A stretch of 64,000 nucleotides of DNA, from the NCBI GenBank assembly GCA_000701945.1, contig KL370840.1:558001-622000 (forward strand), given 5' to 3'. This DNA is from Anaerotruncus sp. MC2020. GTDB lineage: Bacteria; Bacillota; Clostridia; Oscillospirales; Ruminococcaceae. Of the stretch, positions 1 through 8,916 are shown in pieces; position 1 is the stretch's first letter; the number at the start of each line of letters is the position of its first letter. Position numbers and translations under genes: made by a program. The notes under the pieces are model-generated. The model was not told the origin of the DNA. It made no database searches and saw only the letters and a list, made by a program, of their open reading frames with translations.

Positions 1-446
1 TGAAGGTTATTTATTTACAGGACGTCAAGGGCTCAGGCAAGAAGGGCGACGTAAAGAACGTTGCTGACGGCTACGCAAGGAATATGCTAATCCCGAAGGG
101 TCTCGCAGTTGAGGCTACTCCCGAGAACATGAACAAGCTCGACGGACAGAAGGCGTCCGCTCAGCACAAGATAGACATGGACATCAAGGCTGCAAACGAG
201 GCTGCTGCTGCGGTAAAGGGCAAGCAGGTCGTTATCAAGGCAAAGGCAGGCTCGAACGACAGGCTCTTCGGTTCCGTGACATCGGCTCACGTGGCGGAGG
301 CACTCGATTCGCAGTTCGGCGTAAAGGTCGACAAGAAGAAGATAACTCTCAGCACCGATATCAAGAACTTCGGCTCCTACAAGGCAACTATCAAGTTCTA
401 CACGGGCATTTCCGAGACAGTTGACGTCGAGGTAGTTGAGGGCTGA
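1..446 (+). CDS. rplI: 50S ribosomal protein L9 (start codon cut by window edge)
   Basis: Large-subunit protein bL9. The window opens with TG of the start codon followed by AAG GTT ATT, so only the A of ATG is missing and the protein is about 148 aa, normal for L9. The N-terminal domain shows the L9 signature ([15 protein letters not shown], then [13 protein letters not shown]), followed by a charged linker helix and a C-terminal domain ending in DVEVVEG. The stop TGA shares its A with the ATG of dnaB, so the two are translationally coupled; rplI-dnaB is a common Firmicutes pair. Confidence 0.97.
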   Translation, partial: KVIYLQDVKGSGKKGDVKNVADGYARNMLIPKGLAVEATPENMNKLDGQKASAQHKIDMDIKAANEAAAAVKGKQVVIKAKAGSNDRLFGSVTSAHVAEALDSQFGVKVDKKKITLSTDIKNFGSYKATIKFYTGISETVDVEVVEG

Positions 447-1798
447 TGGAAAACAACGTAATGATACCCGACAACGACCTCCCGCACAGCACGGAAGCCG
501 AGCAATCCGTTATCGGAGCGATACTCTCCGACCCGACGGTAGCTCCGCTCGTTATCGAGAAGGTCAGAGCCGAGTATTTCTTCACCGAGCAGCATAAGGC
601 TATCTTCGGTATCATCGTGCGTATGTTCACATCTGGTATGCCGATAGACATCGTCACGGTACTGAACGAAGCCGAGAAAATGCATATTTTCGAGTCTGCG
701 TCGGAGGGACGCCGCTACCTCGCCGAGATAGCAAATACCCTCCCCACGACCGAGAACATCGAAAGCTACTGCAAGATAGTCGCGGACAAGTACCTGATAC
801 GCAGTCTCGGCTACACCGCGAGGACAATCCTCGAGGAGATACACAGCGGCGAGCAGGACGCCTCGCTCATGCTCGACTCCGCTGAACAGCGCATCTACGA
901 CATCAGACAGGGCAGGAGCGTGCAGGGACTCGCTCACATAGGCGACGCAGTCCTCGAGGCATACGACCGCCTCGGCAAGATAACGGGCGAGGACAAGGAC
1001 AAGTACGTTGGCGCAAAGACGGGCTATACCCTGCTCGATACGATAACCTCGGGTCTGAACAAGTCAGACCTCATCATCATCGCGGCTCGACCGGGTATGG
1101 GAAAGACCTCATTCGCGATGAATATTGCGACCAACGTCGCACGCCGTCCGAATGCGAAGGACGTCGTCATATTCAACCTCGAAATGTCCAAGGAGCAGCT
1201 TGCGACGCGTCTGCTCTCGACGGAGGCGCTCGTTGAGTCGAGCTCGCTCCGAAACGGACGCATACAGAGCGATGAGTGGACAAGGCTTGCCGCAAGTGCC
1301 GCCTTCCTCAGCACCTTCCCTATGTTTATAGACGATACCGCCAGCATGACGGTACAGCAGATGAAGGCGAAGCTCCGCCGTGTGAAAGACCTCGGACTCG
1401 TAATCATCGACTACCTCCAGCTCATGGAGTCCACATCGAAATCGGACAACCGCGTTACCGTCGTATCGGAGATAACGCGTCAGCTAAAGGTAATGGCGAA
1501 GGAACTGAACGTCCCCGTCATACTGCTGTCACAGCTCTCGCGTGCCGTTGAAGGCAGAAACGACAAGCGCCCCATGCTCTCTGACCTCCGTGAATCGGGC
1601 TCTATCGAGCAGGACGCCGACATCGTTCTCTTCCTCTACCGCGACGCATACTATAACAAGGAGAGCACGCGTCAGAACGTCTCGGAGTGTATCGTCGCCA
1701 AGAACCGTCACGGTGAGGTCGGCACGGTCGAGCTCATATGGGACGGACAGTTCACGCGCTTCTCGAATATGGATACATCAACTCCGCCCGAGGGATAA
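446..1798 (+). CDS. dnaB: Replicative DNA helicase DnaB
   Basis: Hexameric helicase that unwinds DNA at the replication fork (DnaC in Bacillus nomenclature). 450 aa, full family length. The N-terminal helical domain (about 10-110) begins LPHSTEAEQSVIGAIL, a typical DnaB motif. The RecA-like domain has Walker A ARPGMGKTS near residue 215, the Walker B-like VIIDYLQLM near 320, and the SQLSRAVEGR and LRESGSIEQDAD motifs. It starts on the last base of the rplI stop codon and its TAA is one base before the ATG of tilS, so it is in the middle of a tight operon. Confidence 0.97.
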   Translation: MENNVMIPDNDLPHSTEAEQSVIGAILSDPTVAPLVIEKVRAEYFFTEQHKAIFGIIVRMFTSGMPIDIVTVLNEAEKMHIFESASEGRRYLAEIANTLPTTENIESYCKIVADKYLIRSLGYTARTILEEIHSGEQDASLMLDSAEQRIYDIRQGRSVQGLAHIGDAVLEAYDRLGKITGEDKDKYVGAKTGYTLLDTITSGLNKSDLIIIAARPGMGKTSFAMNIATNVARRPNAKDVVIFNLEMSKEQLATRLLSTEALVESSSLRNGRIQSDEWTRLAASAAFLSTFPMFIDDTASMTVQQMKAKLRRVKDLGLVIIDYLQLMESTSKSDNRVTVVSEITRQLKVMAKELNVPVILLSQLSRAVEGRNDKRPMLSDLRESGSIEQDADIVLFLYRDAYYNKESTRQNVSECIVAKNRHGEVGTVELIWDGQFTRFSNMDTSTPPEG

Positions 1799-1799
1799 T

Positions 1800-3155
1800 A
1801 TGTTGAATAAAATTGTAAAGCTCTCGCAAAAGTATAATATGTTCAATATCGGCGACAGCGTTGTCTGCGGTCTCTCGGGAGGCGCGGACAGCGTTTGTCT
1901 TTTGCTGAGCCTTTGCGAGCTCCGCGAAAGGCTCGGGATAACCGTCGAGGCTCTCCACGTCAACCACTGCCTGCGAGGCAGTGAGAGCGACCGCGACGAG
2001 GAATTCTGCCGCAGTCTCTGCGCGCGGCTCGGAGTGCCGTTCACAGCGGAGAGATGCGATGTCAGCGGCTATGCGGCGGAGAGGTCGCTCTCGACCGAGC
2101 TTGCCGCGCGCGAGCTCCGCTATGACATCTTCCGCAGGAACACTCAGGGCAAGCTGTTAGCCACGGCTCACAATGCAGACGACAACCTCGAAACGGTACT
2201 GCTCAACCTCGCGAGAGGCACGGCACTGAAGGGGCTCGCGGGCATACCGCCCGTTCGCGGGAACATCGTGCGTCCCCTGCTCGCGGTCACACGTGCCGAA
2301 ATAGAGGCATTTCTCGCCGAGCGCGGTCAGGACTTCGTCACCGACAGCACCAACCTCACCGACGATTACACACGCAACAAGATACGCCACCGCATTATCC
2401 CGCTCCTGCGCGAGATAAACCCGTCGCTGAACTCGACCTTTGTCAGCTCCGCAGACGGTCTGCGCGACGAAAACGCCTATATTGAGGCAATGACCGACTC
2501 CGCTGAATGCGAATGCCTCGACGGGAACAGGCTCACGGGGCTCGCGGGATACGACACCGTGATACGCTCGCGGTGCATATCGCGTCTGCTCGTCAGGAAC
2601 TCGCTCCCCGTCTCGCACGAGAGGATAAGAGAGTGCGAGGGCATACTCGTAAACGGCGGAAAGCTCAATATTTCAGGAGATATCTACTTTGTCTCGGACG
2701 GAAAAACAGCCGAGCTCAGGACTATCCCCGCGGCTGAGGCTTCAACAGAGGTATCGACTCCGCTGAAGGTCGGAAAAAACTCGATATTCAGCGGTATAAC
2801 GCTGATTTGCGAGCTTATTGACAGGGAAGAATTCGACAGGCGGCGCGATGTTAACAAAAAATTAACATTTTACGCTCTGGATTATGATAAAATAAAAGGT
2901 GAAGCTGTGCTGAGAAGCCGCAGGAACGGCGACAGGATACAGCTCCGCGGACGTGACTTCCGCTCGTCCGTGAAAAAGCTCATCAACGAGAATATCCCCC
3001 CCGCCGAAAGGCGCACCCTCCACTTCATCGAGGACAGCGATGGTACCGTTTTTGCCGAAAGGCTCGGTATCGCGCAGCGTGTTGCTCCCGACGGGAATAC
3101 TAAGCGGCTGTTTGTCATTTCAGTCGTGAATGATAAACAGGATTGGAGTGGATAA
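1800..3155 (+). CDS. tilS: tRNA(Ile)-lysidine synthase TilS
   Basis: Uses ATP to attach lysine to C34 of the CAU-anticodon tRNA-Ile, so that it reads AUA. 451 aa from ATG at 1800, two bases after the dnaB stop. The reading frame is open much further upstream, but that part lies inside dnaB and has no family similarity. The PP-loop SGGADS is near residue 26, with HVNHCLRG and [20 protein letters not shown] in the catalytic domain. The C-terminal substrate-binding domain includes [10 protein letters not shown]. An AT-rich patch around 2850-2900 stands out from the GC-rich surroundings. The end overlaps a possible upstream ATG of ftsH. Confidence 0.95.
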   Translation: MLNKIVKLSQKYNMFNIGDSVVCGLSGGADSVCLLLSLCELRERLGITVEALHVNHCLRGSESDRDEEFCRSLCARLGVPFTAERCDVSGYAAERSLSTELAARELRYDIFRRNTQGKLLATAHNADDNLETVLLNLARGTALKGLAGIPPVRGNIVRPLLAVTRAEIEAFLAERGQDFVTDSTNLTDDYTRNKIRHRIIPLLREINPSLNSTFVSSADGLRDENAYIEAMTDSAECECLDGNRLTGLAGYDTVIRSRCISRLLVRNSLPVSHERIRECEGILVNGGKLNISGDIYFVSDGKTAELRTIPAAEASTEVSTPLKVGKNSIFSGITLICELIDREEFDRRRDVNKKLTFYALDYDKIKGEAVLRSRRNGDRIQLRGRDFRSSVKKLINENIPPAERRTLHFIEDSDGTVFAERLGIAQRVAPDGNTKRLFVISVVNDKQDWSG

Positions 3156-3156
3156 A

Positions 3157-5091
3157 TTGACACCAAGAAGAAACAAAGGCTTCCTTACCTACATCTTCAT
3201 CATACTCATTGCCGTGTTCTGCATCTATTTCGTGACCACGAAATTCGCAGACAACGCCGAGCACGTCGACTATACGACTGTTATCGAATACTTCGATGAC
3301 CTCCGCGTCTCCTACTATGAGCTCGACCTCGGTACAGGTGAGCTCACATACGAGCTCGACGGCGAGGGCACAAAGATGAAGTACAACGTCCCCAATGTGG
3401 ACATCTTCCTCATGGACACAAAGGACTACCGTCAAAACTATAACGCCAAACACGATGAGCCGCTAAAGCAGGACTACATCAAGATAACTGACAGGACATG
3501 GCTTTATTCGATAGTTCCCGTCGTGCTGACAGTACTGCTCGGTATCGCTATCCTCTACTTCCTCATGAAGCAGAGCGGAGGCGGCGGGAAGTATACCTCA
3601 TTCGGGAAGGCTAACCTCAAAGCGCAGGCTGATACCCGCAAGGCTACCTTTGCGGACGTAGCAGGTGCAGACGAGGAAAAGCAGGAATTGCAGGAGATAG
3701 TTGACTTCCTCAAGCACCCCAACAAGTACGCGAGCATCGGCGCTAAGGTGCCTAAGGGCGTACTGCTGCTCGGACCTCCCGGTACAGGTAAGACTCTGCT
3801 CGCAAGAGCTGTCGCGGGAGAGGTCGGCTGTCCGTTCTTCCCCATTTCGGGCTCGGACTTCGTTGAGATGTTCGTCGGCGTCGGAGCGTCACGCGTGCGC
3901 GACCTCTTCGAGCAGGCGAAAAAGCACGCTCCCTCAATTATCTTCATCGACGAGATCGACGCCGTAGGACGTCACCGCGGCGCGGGTCTCGGAGGCGGTC
4001 ACGACGAGCGCGAGCAGACGCTAAATCAGCTCCTCGTAGAAATGGACGGCTTCACAGGCAATGAAAGCGTTATCGTTATCGCCGCAACTAACCGCCGCGA
4101 TATACTCGACCCTGCGCTCCTGCGTCCGGGTCGATTCGACAGACAGATAGTTGTCGGATATCCCGATGTCAAGGGCAGAGAGGATATCCTCAAGGTACAC
4201 GCAAAGAACAAGCCGCTCGCTCCCGACGTTGACCTCAGAGTCATCGCTCAGACAACGCAGGGCTTCACGGGCGCTGACCTTGAGAACCTCCTCAATGAGG
4301 CGGCTCTCCTCGCTGCACGCAACAACAGAAAGGCTATCATCGAGAAGGACATCGAAGAGGCTACCATGAAGGTCATCGCGGGTCCCGAGAAGAAATCGCG
4401 TATTGTCACCGACCACGACAAGAAGGTCACCGCTTACCACGAGGCTGGTCACGCTATTGCGGCGTATAACCTCCCCACGCAGGATAAGGTGCATCAGGTA
4501 ACTATCATCCAGCGAGGCATGGCGGCGGGTCTGACGGTAACACGTCCCGACACCGACAACAGGCACGTTTCACGCAATCAGATGCGCGAGACTATCGTGA
4601 TGTGCCTCGGCGGACGAGTTGCTGAGGAGATATTCCTCGATGACATCTGCACGGGCGCTTCGAGCGATATCGAGCGCGCAACAAATATTGCACGCAGTAT
4701 GGTCACCAAGTACGGCTTCTCCGAGAAGATAGGCACTGTGGTTTACGGCTCGGACAGCGACGAGGTATTCCTCGGCAAGGACTACGGTCACACCAAGAAC
4801 TACAGCGAGGCTATCGCCGCTGAGATAGACGAAGAAGTCAAGGCTATCATCGAGAAGGCTTATGCGGACTGCCGCGTGATAATCAAGGCTAATACCGAGA
4901 AAATGCACCTCCTCGCAAAGTACCTCCTCAAATATGAGAAGATAGACGGCGAGGGCTTCGAGAAGCTCATGAAGGGCGAAATCACAGAGGCTGACATCGA
5001 CAACGATACCCTCTCGCAGGAGGCTCCCAAGGCTGATGAAAAGGCTGAGGAGGCTACCAAGTCCGACGAGAACACCGAATCGAACGAATAA
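3157..5091 (+). CDS. ftsH: ATP-dependent zinc metalloprotease FtsH
   Basis: Membrane-anchored AAA+ protease for quality control of membrane and some cytosolic proteins. Two membrane segments near residues 10-30 and 115-140 flank an outside domain. The AAA module has [17 protein letters not shown] and the second-region-of-homology arginines in [10 protein letters not shown]. The zinc site is HEAGH, with the third ligand expected in the following helix. The tail is acidic (about 40 residues). I chose TTG at 3157, two bases after the tilS stop, because GGAG sits 8 bases upstream; an in-frame ATG at 3130 inside tilS would add nine residues (MINRIGVDK) and has no good ribosome site. Confidence 0.95.
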   Translation: MTPRRNKGFLTYIFIILIAVFCIYFVTTKFADNAEHVDYTTVIEYFDDLRVSYYELDLGTGELTYELDGEGTKMKYNVPNVDIFLMDTKDYRQNYNAKHDEPLKQDYIKITDRTWLYSIVPVVLTVLLGIAILYFLMKQSGGGGKYTSFGKANLKAQADTRKATFADVAGADEEKQELQEIVDFLKHPNKYASIGAKVPKGVLLLGPPGTGKTLLARAVAGEVGCPFFPISGSDFVEMFVGVGASRVRDLFEQAKKHAPSIIFIDEIDAVGRHRGAGLGGGHDEREQTLNQLLVEMDGFTGNESVIVIAATNRRDILDPALLRPGRFDRQIVVGYPDVKGREDILKVHAKNKPLAPDVDLRVIAQTTQGFTGADLENLLNEAALLAARNNRKAIIEKDIEEATMKVIAGPEKKSRIVTDHDKKVTAYHEAGHAIAAYNLPTQDKVHQVTIIQRGMAAGLTVTRPDTDNRHVSRNQMRETIVMCLGGRVAEEIFLDDICTGASSDIERATNIARSMVTKYGFSEKIGTVVYGSDSDEVFLGKDYGHTKNYSEAIAAEIDEEVKAIIEKAYADCRVIIKANTEKMHLLAKYLLKYEKIDGEGFEKLMKGEITEADIDNDTLSQEAPKADEKAEEATKSDENTESNE

Positions 5092-5097
5092 TGATAT

Positions 5098-5130
5098 AAC
5101 CCGCAGGAGCTTTGCTTTTGCGGGTTTTTT
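5098..5130 (+). terminator. Rho-independent terminator after ftsH
   Basis: Stem AACCCGCA / TGCGGGTT closing a 13-base loop, followed by six T. It ends the rplI-dnaB-tilS-ftsH unit. Confidence 0.88.
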
Positions 5131-5384
5131 CATCCGCAGGAGCACTTTGCATGGTTCACAGGCTGTCCGAGTTTATACAGTTCGGACGCCAGAAGCGCTC
5201 CTATGAAAATGTCTCTCTATAAGGGGGAGAAAAAAGCCACTTTTGCAATGGAAAACCGTTGATTATTGAAAAAGTTTTTTTGAACTTTGTAGATATGCAT
5301 AAATCAGTGCTGCTGTTTTTGTCAGAATTAAACAATGATTTGCAAATCCAGACTTTACCGCCTGTGGAAAAATGCGGCAGGTTG
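5131..5384. other. AT-rich intergenic stretch
   Basis: No coding sequence is visible. Just after the terminator CCGCAGGAGC recurs (5101 and 5134), and GTCCGA/TCGGAC (about 5166-5189) can form a weak hairpin. The rest is AT-rich upstream sequence of the next promoter. Confidence 0.5.
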
Positions 5385-5413
5385 TTGACTAATCAGTTTT
5401 TTTGTGATAAAAT
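5385..5413 (+). promoter_or_regulatory. Sigma-A promoter for the PH-domain gene
   Basis: TTGACT, 17-base spacer, TAAAAT, with an extended -10 TG (TGATAAAAT). It lies 43 bases upstream of the start codon at 5456. Confidence 0.85.
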
Positions 5414-5455
5414 AGTATAGTGATATACTATTCCACATTCAAGGAGGTTCCTATC

Positions 5456-5878
5456 ATGGCAAGAGAAGATATTGACTACGTCTGGACTGACAAAAAAAGA
5501 ACGCTTTTCGGTCTTCCGTGGTCGTTCACGCGCTACTACCTCACCGAGACCAAGTTCATCACTCAGGTCGGCTTCTTCAACGTCAAGGAGGACGAGATAG
5601 ACCTGTACAAGATAATCGACAAGAGCGTCACCAGACCCTTTTTCCAGAGAATGTTCGGCTGCGGCACAATCACTATCCATTCCAAGGACGCCGATACCCC
5701 CACTAAAATAGTCCACTGCGTGAAGAATGTTCGTCAGGTCTCGAACCTCATTGACAAGTACCTCAACCGCATGAGAGACAGGTACGGCATCCGCGGCAGA
5801 GATATGGTCGGCATCATGCACGGCGACCACTGTGACCACGACCACGACGATTACGACCACGACCAATACGATAACTGA
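5456..5878 (+). CDS. PH-domain (bPH2/DUF304-like) protein with His/Asp-rich tail
   Basis: 140 aa from ATG 5456, which has a consensus AAGGAGG 8 bases upstream; the frame is open from 5420 but that part precedes or overlaps the promoter's transcription start. Residues 8-105 (TLFGLPWSFTRYYLTETKF, then VGFFNVKEDEIDLYKIIDKS) match the pattern of bacterial PH-like domains, small beta-barrels usually acting at membranes; no membrane helix is present here. The last 20 residues are mostly His and Asp (HGDHCDHDHDDYDHD), a likely metal-binding tail not typical of the domain. It is followed 17 bases later by the FkbM gene, so they are probably co-transcribed. Function unknown. Confidence 0.75.
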   Translation: MAREDIDYVWTDKKRTLFGLPWSFTRYYLTETKFITQVGFFNVKEDEIDLYKIIDKSVTRPFFQRMFGCGTITIHSKDADTPTKIVHCVKNVRQVSNLIDKYLNRMRDRYGIRGRDMVGIMHGDHCDHDHDDYDHDQYDN

Positions 5879-5895
5879 GTTTCCGGAGCAGAAAA

Positions 5896-6960
5896 ATGTT
5901 ACCCTTTATAAAAGAAAAAGTTTCAACATGGGATAAGCTCAAGGCTGAGACACGCCCCATTTTCATCTACGGCATGGGCGACGGCGCCTTGAAGATAATG
6001 TCCGTTTTCAGAGAAAAAGGCATCGTCCTCTCAGGTATTTTCGCAAGCGACGACTTCGTCCGCGGTCACTCCTTCGAGGGCTACCGCGTTCATAAGCTGT
6101 CAGAAATCGAGGAAATGGTCGACGACTTTGTTGTTGTGCTCGCATTCGCTGCGGGCTATCAGGAAATCGTCGATAAGATACACGAGATAGCTGCAAAGCA
6201 TACCCTGCTCGTGCCCGATGTGCCCGTAGCAGGCGGCGGACTCTTCACCTACGAATACTGCGTCGAGAACGCTGACAAGCTACAGCAGGTCTACGACAGC
6301 CTCGCGGACGACTACTCCCGCAAAGTGTACGCCAACATCATCAACTTCAAGATAAGCGGCAATATCGACTACCTCACGAGCGTGACAACTCCCAAGGCTG
6401 AGATATACCGCGACATAATCAAGCCGCATATGTACGAGACATACGTCGACCTCGGCGCGTACAACGGCGACACAATACGCGAGATGCTCGAGTTCACTCA
6501 CGGCAGATATGCCGCGATATACGCTCTCGAGCCCGATAAGAAGAACTTCAAGAAGCTCGCCAAGTTCGTCGACGGTATGCCCCACGTTTACGCGTACAAT
6601 GCCGCTGTATGGAGCACGGACACCGAGCTCCCATTCGCTGCGAAGGCGGGAAGGCAGTCAGCGATATCTGCTGCTGCGGAGACTACGGTCGAGGCGCGCT
6701 CGGTCGACAGCATACTCGGCAAGCGTCCCGCTACGATAATAAAAATGGACGTCGAGGGCTTCGAGCGTGAGGCGATTTGGGGTGCTTCCCAGAATATCGC
6801 ACGCAATTCGCCGAAGATGATGGTCTCGCTCTACCACAGGAACGAGGATATCTTCGAGCTCCCGCTGCTGCTCAAAACGATAAATCCCAACTACAAGCTG
6901 TATATACGTCATCAGCTCTATATCCCCGCGTGGGAAACGAATCTGTATGCCGTTCTGTAA
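5896..6960 (+). CDS. FkbM-family SAM-dependent methyltransferase
   Basis: 354 aa. The C-terminal two thirds carries the class I methyltransferase glycine motif in VDLGAYNGDTIREML (about 178-192) and the FkbM signature IIKMDVEGFEREAIWGA (about 278-294). The N-terminal 120 residues look like a separate Rossmann-type nucleotide-binding domain (FIYGMGDGALKIMSVF), as in many FkbM proteins linked to polysaccharide or glycan modification. The substrate cannot be deduced. It is in one unit with the PH-domain gene and ends at a bidirectional terminator. Ribosome site GGAGC is 8 bases before ATG. Confidence 0.85.
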   Translation: MLPFIKEKVSTWDKLKAETRPIFIYGMGDGALKIMSVFREKGIVLSGIFASDDFVRGHSFEGYRVHKLSEIEEMVDDFVVVLAFAAGYQEIVDKIHEIAAKHTLLVPDVPVAGGGLFTYEYCVENADKLQQVYDSLADDYSRKVYANIINFKISGNIDYLTSVTTPKAEIYRDIIKPHMYETYVDLGAYNGDTIREMLEFTHGRYAAIYALEPDKKNFKKLAKFVDGMPHVYAYNAAVWSTDTELPFAAKAGRQSAISAAAETTVEARSVDSILGKRPATIIKMDVEGFEREAIWGASQNIARNSPKMMVSLYHRNEDIFELPLLLKTINPNYKLYIRHQLYIPAWETNLYAVL

Positions 6961-6964
6961 AAAA

Positions 6965-6995
6965 ATGCCCCCTGTTGCGAAACAGGGGGTTTTTG
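6965..6995. terminator. Bidirectional terminator between convergent genes
   Basis: CCCCCTGTT / AACAGGGGG (6968-6976 with 6981-6989), loop GCGA, TTTTT on the + side and an A tract upstream that serves as T tract on the - side. It serves the FkbM gene (+) and the response regulator (-). Confidence 0.92.
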
Positions 6996-7622
6996 TTATC
7001 TTCTGACTTCCGTGTAGTAATAAACGGCGAGCTGCGTCCTGTCGCGGAGGCACAGCTTCTCGAGCAGGGTGCTGATGTAGTTGCGGACGGTGCCGTCCCC
7101 GAGGTAGAGCTTCGCGGCTATCTCCTTGTTGCTCAGTCCCTCTGCGACAAGCTCCATTATCTCGCGCTCCTTGTCGTTTATCCCGTGAGCGGCGAAGTCG
7201 TAGTCGCTCTTTGGCTTCATCAGCTCGGGTATCTTCGTGATTATCCGCTCGCCGAATACGGTCTGCCCGTTCATGACCGCCTCCAGCGCGGGAGCTATGC
7301 CGTCGAAATCCTGCTTCAGTATATAGCCCTTTGCGCCCATGTTCAGCGCCTTGATGATGTATTCGTCGTCGGCGAAGGTCGTCAGGTAGAGTATACGCGC
7401 GGACGCGTCCTCAGCGAGTATCAGAGTGCCTGCCTCGAGACCTGTCATCCCCTCCATGCGGATATCCATGAGCATGACGTCGGGACGCGTTTCGCGGTAA
7501 ATCGAAACTGCCTCCTCGCCGCTGCTGCCAATTGCCGCGACCTTGATGTTTCCCGTGCTCTCGAGTATCGTCTTCAGCGAGAGAGCTACCAGCTTGTCGT
7601 CGTCTATAACTGCAATATTCAT
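6996..7622 (-). CDS. NarL/LuxR-family response regulator
   Basis: 208 aa. The receiver domain has the acidic pocket IDDDK near the start, phospho-acceptor D53 (MLMDIRM) and the conserved Lys near residue 103 (AKGYILK). The DNA-binding domain is LuxR-type helix-turn-helix (EREIMELVAEGLSNKEIA, about 150-167). The start overlaps the stop of the sensor kinase gene (ATGA), with AAGGAG upstream. It very likely controls the divergent ABC transporter, as in the LnrJK-LnrLMN type arrangement in Bacillus, where a NarL-type pair governs an ATPase and two ABC-2 permeases. Confidence 0.93.
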   Translation of the reverse strand: MNIAVIDDDKLVALSLKTILESTGNIKVAAIGSSGEEAVSIYRETRPDVMLMDIRMEGMTGLEAGTLILAEDASARILYLTTFADDEYIIKALNMGAKGYILKQDFDGIAPALEAVMNGQTVFGERIITKIPELMKPKSDYDFAAHGINDKEREIMELVAEGLSNKEIAAKLYLGDGTVRNYISTLLEKLCLRDRTQLAVYYYTEVRR

Positions 7623-8692
7623 ACTTTCTCCTTATTTTTCGGTATCGAAGCAAATACACGGAAGCCCTCATCGGACGGCGTGAAGCTGATAAATCCGCCG
7701 ACGCTCTGCGCTCTGTCCCTCATGTTTTTGAGTCCGATGCCTGTTTCATTTATGCTGTCCGCTTTTCCGTTGTCCATTATCAGGAGCTGATAGAAAGCGG
7801 GGTGCTCGCGGACGGAAATGTCCAGCTTATCGCCGTTTGAATGCTTTATCGCGTTGGATATGCCCTCCTTGACTATGCCTGCGATACACAGCTTCACCTT
7901 CGCGGGAGCGTCACTGCCGATATCGTAGTCGAGGTTCACCGTGAACCTCTCGTCCGCTGCGGACGCGCTGTCCTCGATTATCCTGCGCAGGTCGAGCGAA
8001 TCGTCGTGAAGGTCGTGTACGCTCTGGCGAATGCTCGTCATAGCGCTGTCGAGCGTGGAACGGAGCTCCTCGAGCGGCTCCTTCATGTTCTCGTCCTTGT
8101 TGATGACGATGAGCGCTCCCGACTGCAACAGCGACCGCGTGAGCATATGTCCCACGTTGTCGTGTATCTCCCGCGCGATGCGGTTACGCTCGCGGAGAGT
8201 CGCGATACGCACCTCGTTGTCCTGAGCGTCAGCAAGCTCACGGTTGCGGTCGTCGAGCTCGAGATTCTTCTCCGCTACCTCGTCGCGCATGGAGCGCAGA
8301 AATCCAACCTGCTCCTCCAGCCTGAACACGCGCAGATAAAATACCGCCGCGGTGAACAGTCCTGCAAGAATTATCAGCAGCTGTACGTGTCCGAAGCGTT
8401 CAAGTCTGAACACCGCCGCGCAAAGCGGCAGAGCTGCCCACCATTTCTTCATGCGGAGACTGTCGTACACGATGAGCGGTGCTCCGCATACCAGCTCGGG
8501 CAGGAATATGCAGCCGCAGGAGTACGCAAGCGGAAACAGCCAGCAGTAGCGGTTCCCGCGCAGCACCTCCGCGACCGAGGACGCAATAACGAGCAGCAGC
8601 AGTCCCGCGACCGATATCACGGCGCTGTCCGAGAATGAGAAGCATATCACGCACAAAAACAGCAGTGCGAGCTTGTCCAGTATGATACCCAT
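7619..8692 (-). CDS. Sensor histidine kinase (HisKA_3 type)
   Basis: 357 aa from ATG 8692, which has GGAAAGGAG upstream; the frame extends 20 codons further with no ribosome site. The N-terminal 135 residues are hydrophobic, about five to six membrane helices with almost no outside loop, typical of intramembrane-sensing kinases. A short coiled coil follows (LRSMRDEVAEKNLELDDRN). The phospho-His is in REIHDNVGH, and the ATPase domain has the N box (EGISNAIKHS) and G box (TGIGLKNMRDRA). It forms a two-gene operon with the regulator. The signal is unknown; cell-envelope stress or a membrane-active compound is the usual case for this type. Confidence 0.92.
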   Translation of the reverse strand: MGIILDKLALLFLCVICFSFSDSAVISVAGLLLLVIASSVAEVLRGNRYCWLFPLAYSCGCIFLPELVCGAPLIVYDSLRMKKWWAALPLCAAVFRLERFGHVQLLIILAGLFTAAVFYLRVFRLEEQVGFLRSMRDEVAEKNLELDDRNRELADAQDNEVRIATLRERNRIAREIHDNVGHMLTRSLLQSGALIVINKDENMKEPLEELRSTLDSAMTSIRQSVHDLHDDSLDLRRIIEDSASAADERFTVNLDYDIGSDAPAKVKLCIAGIVKEGISNAIKHSNGDKLDISVREHPAFYQLLIMDNGKADSINETGIGLKNMRDRAQSVGGFISFTPSDEGFRVFASIPKNKEKV

Positions 8693-8723
8693 TTGCTGCT
8701 CCTTTCCTGATTGATACTTATTA

Positions 8724-8752
8724 ATTATAGCACAATCAAAACAAATAATCAA
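8724..8752 (-). promoter_or_regulatory. Promoter of the two-component operon
   Basis: On the - strand TTGATT, 17 bases, TATAAT, with extended TGC before the -10. It lies 32 bases upstream of the kinase start. Confidence 0.82.
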
Positions 8753-8761
8753 GGTATACTT

Positions 8762-8788
8762 TGTAGGGAACGCCGCCCTCGGCGTTCC
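8762..8788 (+). repeat. GTAG-type palindromic repeat (type A)
   Basis: TGTAG followed by the perfect hairpin GGAACGCCG-CCCT-CGGCGTTCC. The same 27 bases recur exactly at 55861-55887 and in truncated form at 57519. It sits between the divergent promoters. Confidence 0.88.
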
Positions 8789-8809
8789 TCATGAGCCAAC
8801 AAACACAAT

Positions 8810-8823
8810 ATGACAAATGTCAT
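8810..8823. promoter_or_regulatory. Palindromic operator candidate for the response regulator
   Basis: ATGACAAATGTCAT is a perfect 14-base palindrome about 65 bases before the expected transcription start of the ABC operon. The position suits an activator. A half-site-like CTGACA follows at about 8832. The two-half-site form with a 2-base centre fits NarL-family regulators. Confidence 0.6.
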
Positions 8824-8846
8824 GTGAAAAAACTGACAAGGGACAC

Positions 8847-8875
8847 TTCAAATCACCTCCCGTATGCGCTATAAT
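8847..8875 (+). promoter_or_regulatory. Promoter of the ABC transporter operon
   Basis: TTCAAA, 17 bases, TATAAT. The -35 is poor and the -10 is perfect, as expected for an activator-dependent promoter with the palindrome at 8810 just upstream. Confidence 0.7.
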
Positions 8876-8916
8876 GAGTACAGTGAGAAACACAAATGCC
8901 ATTCTGGAGGTAAATC

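Noticed and set aside
3130..3157. ATG 3130 as the ftsH start
   Set aside because: It lies inside tilS with no ribosome site, whereas TTG 3157 has GGAG at good distance and gives a normal FtsH N-terminus.
6777..7790. 337-codon + strand frame across the end of the FkbM gene and the response regulator
   Set aside because: It crosses a strong bidirectional terminator and mirrors the regulator.
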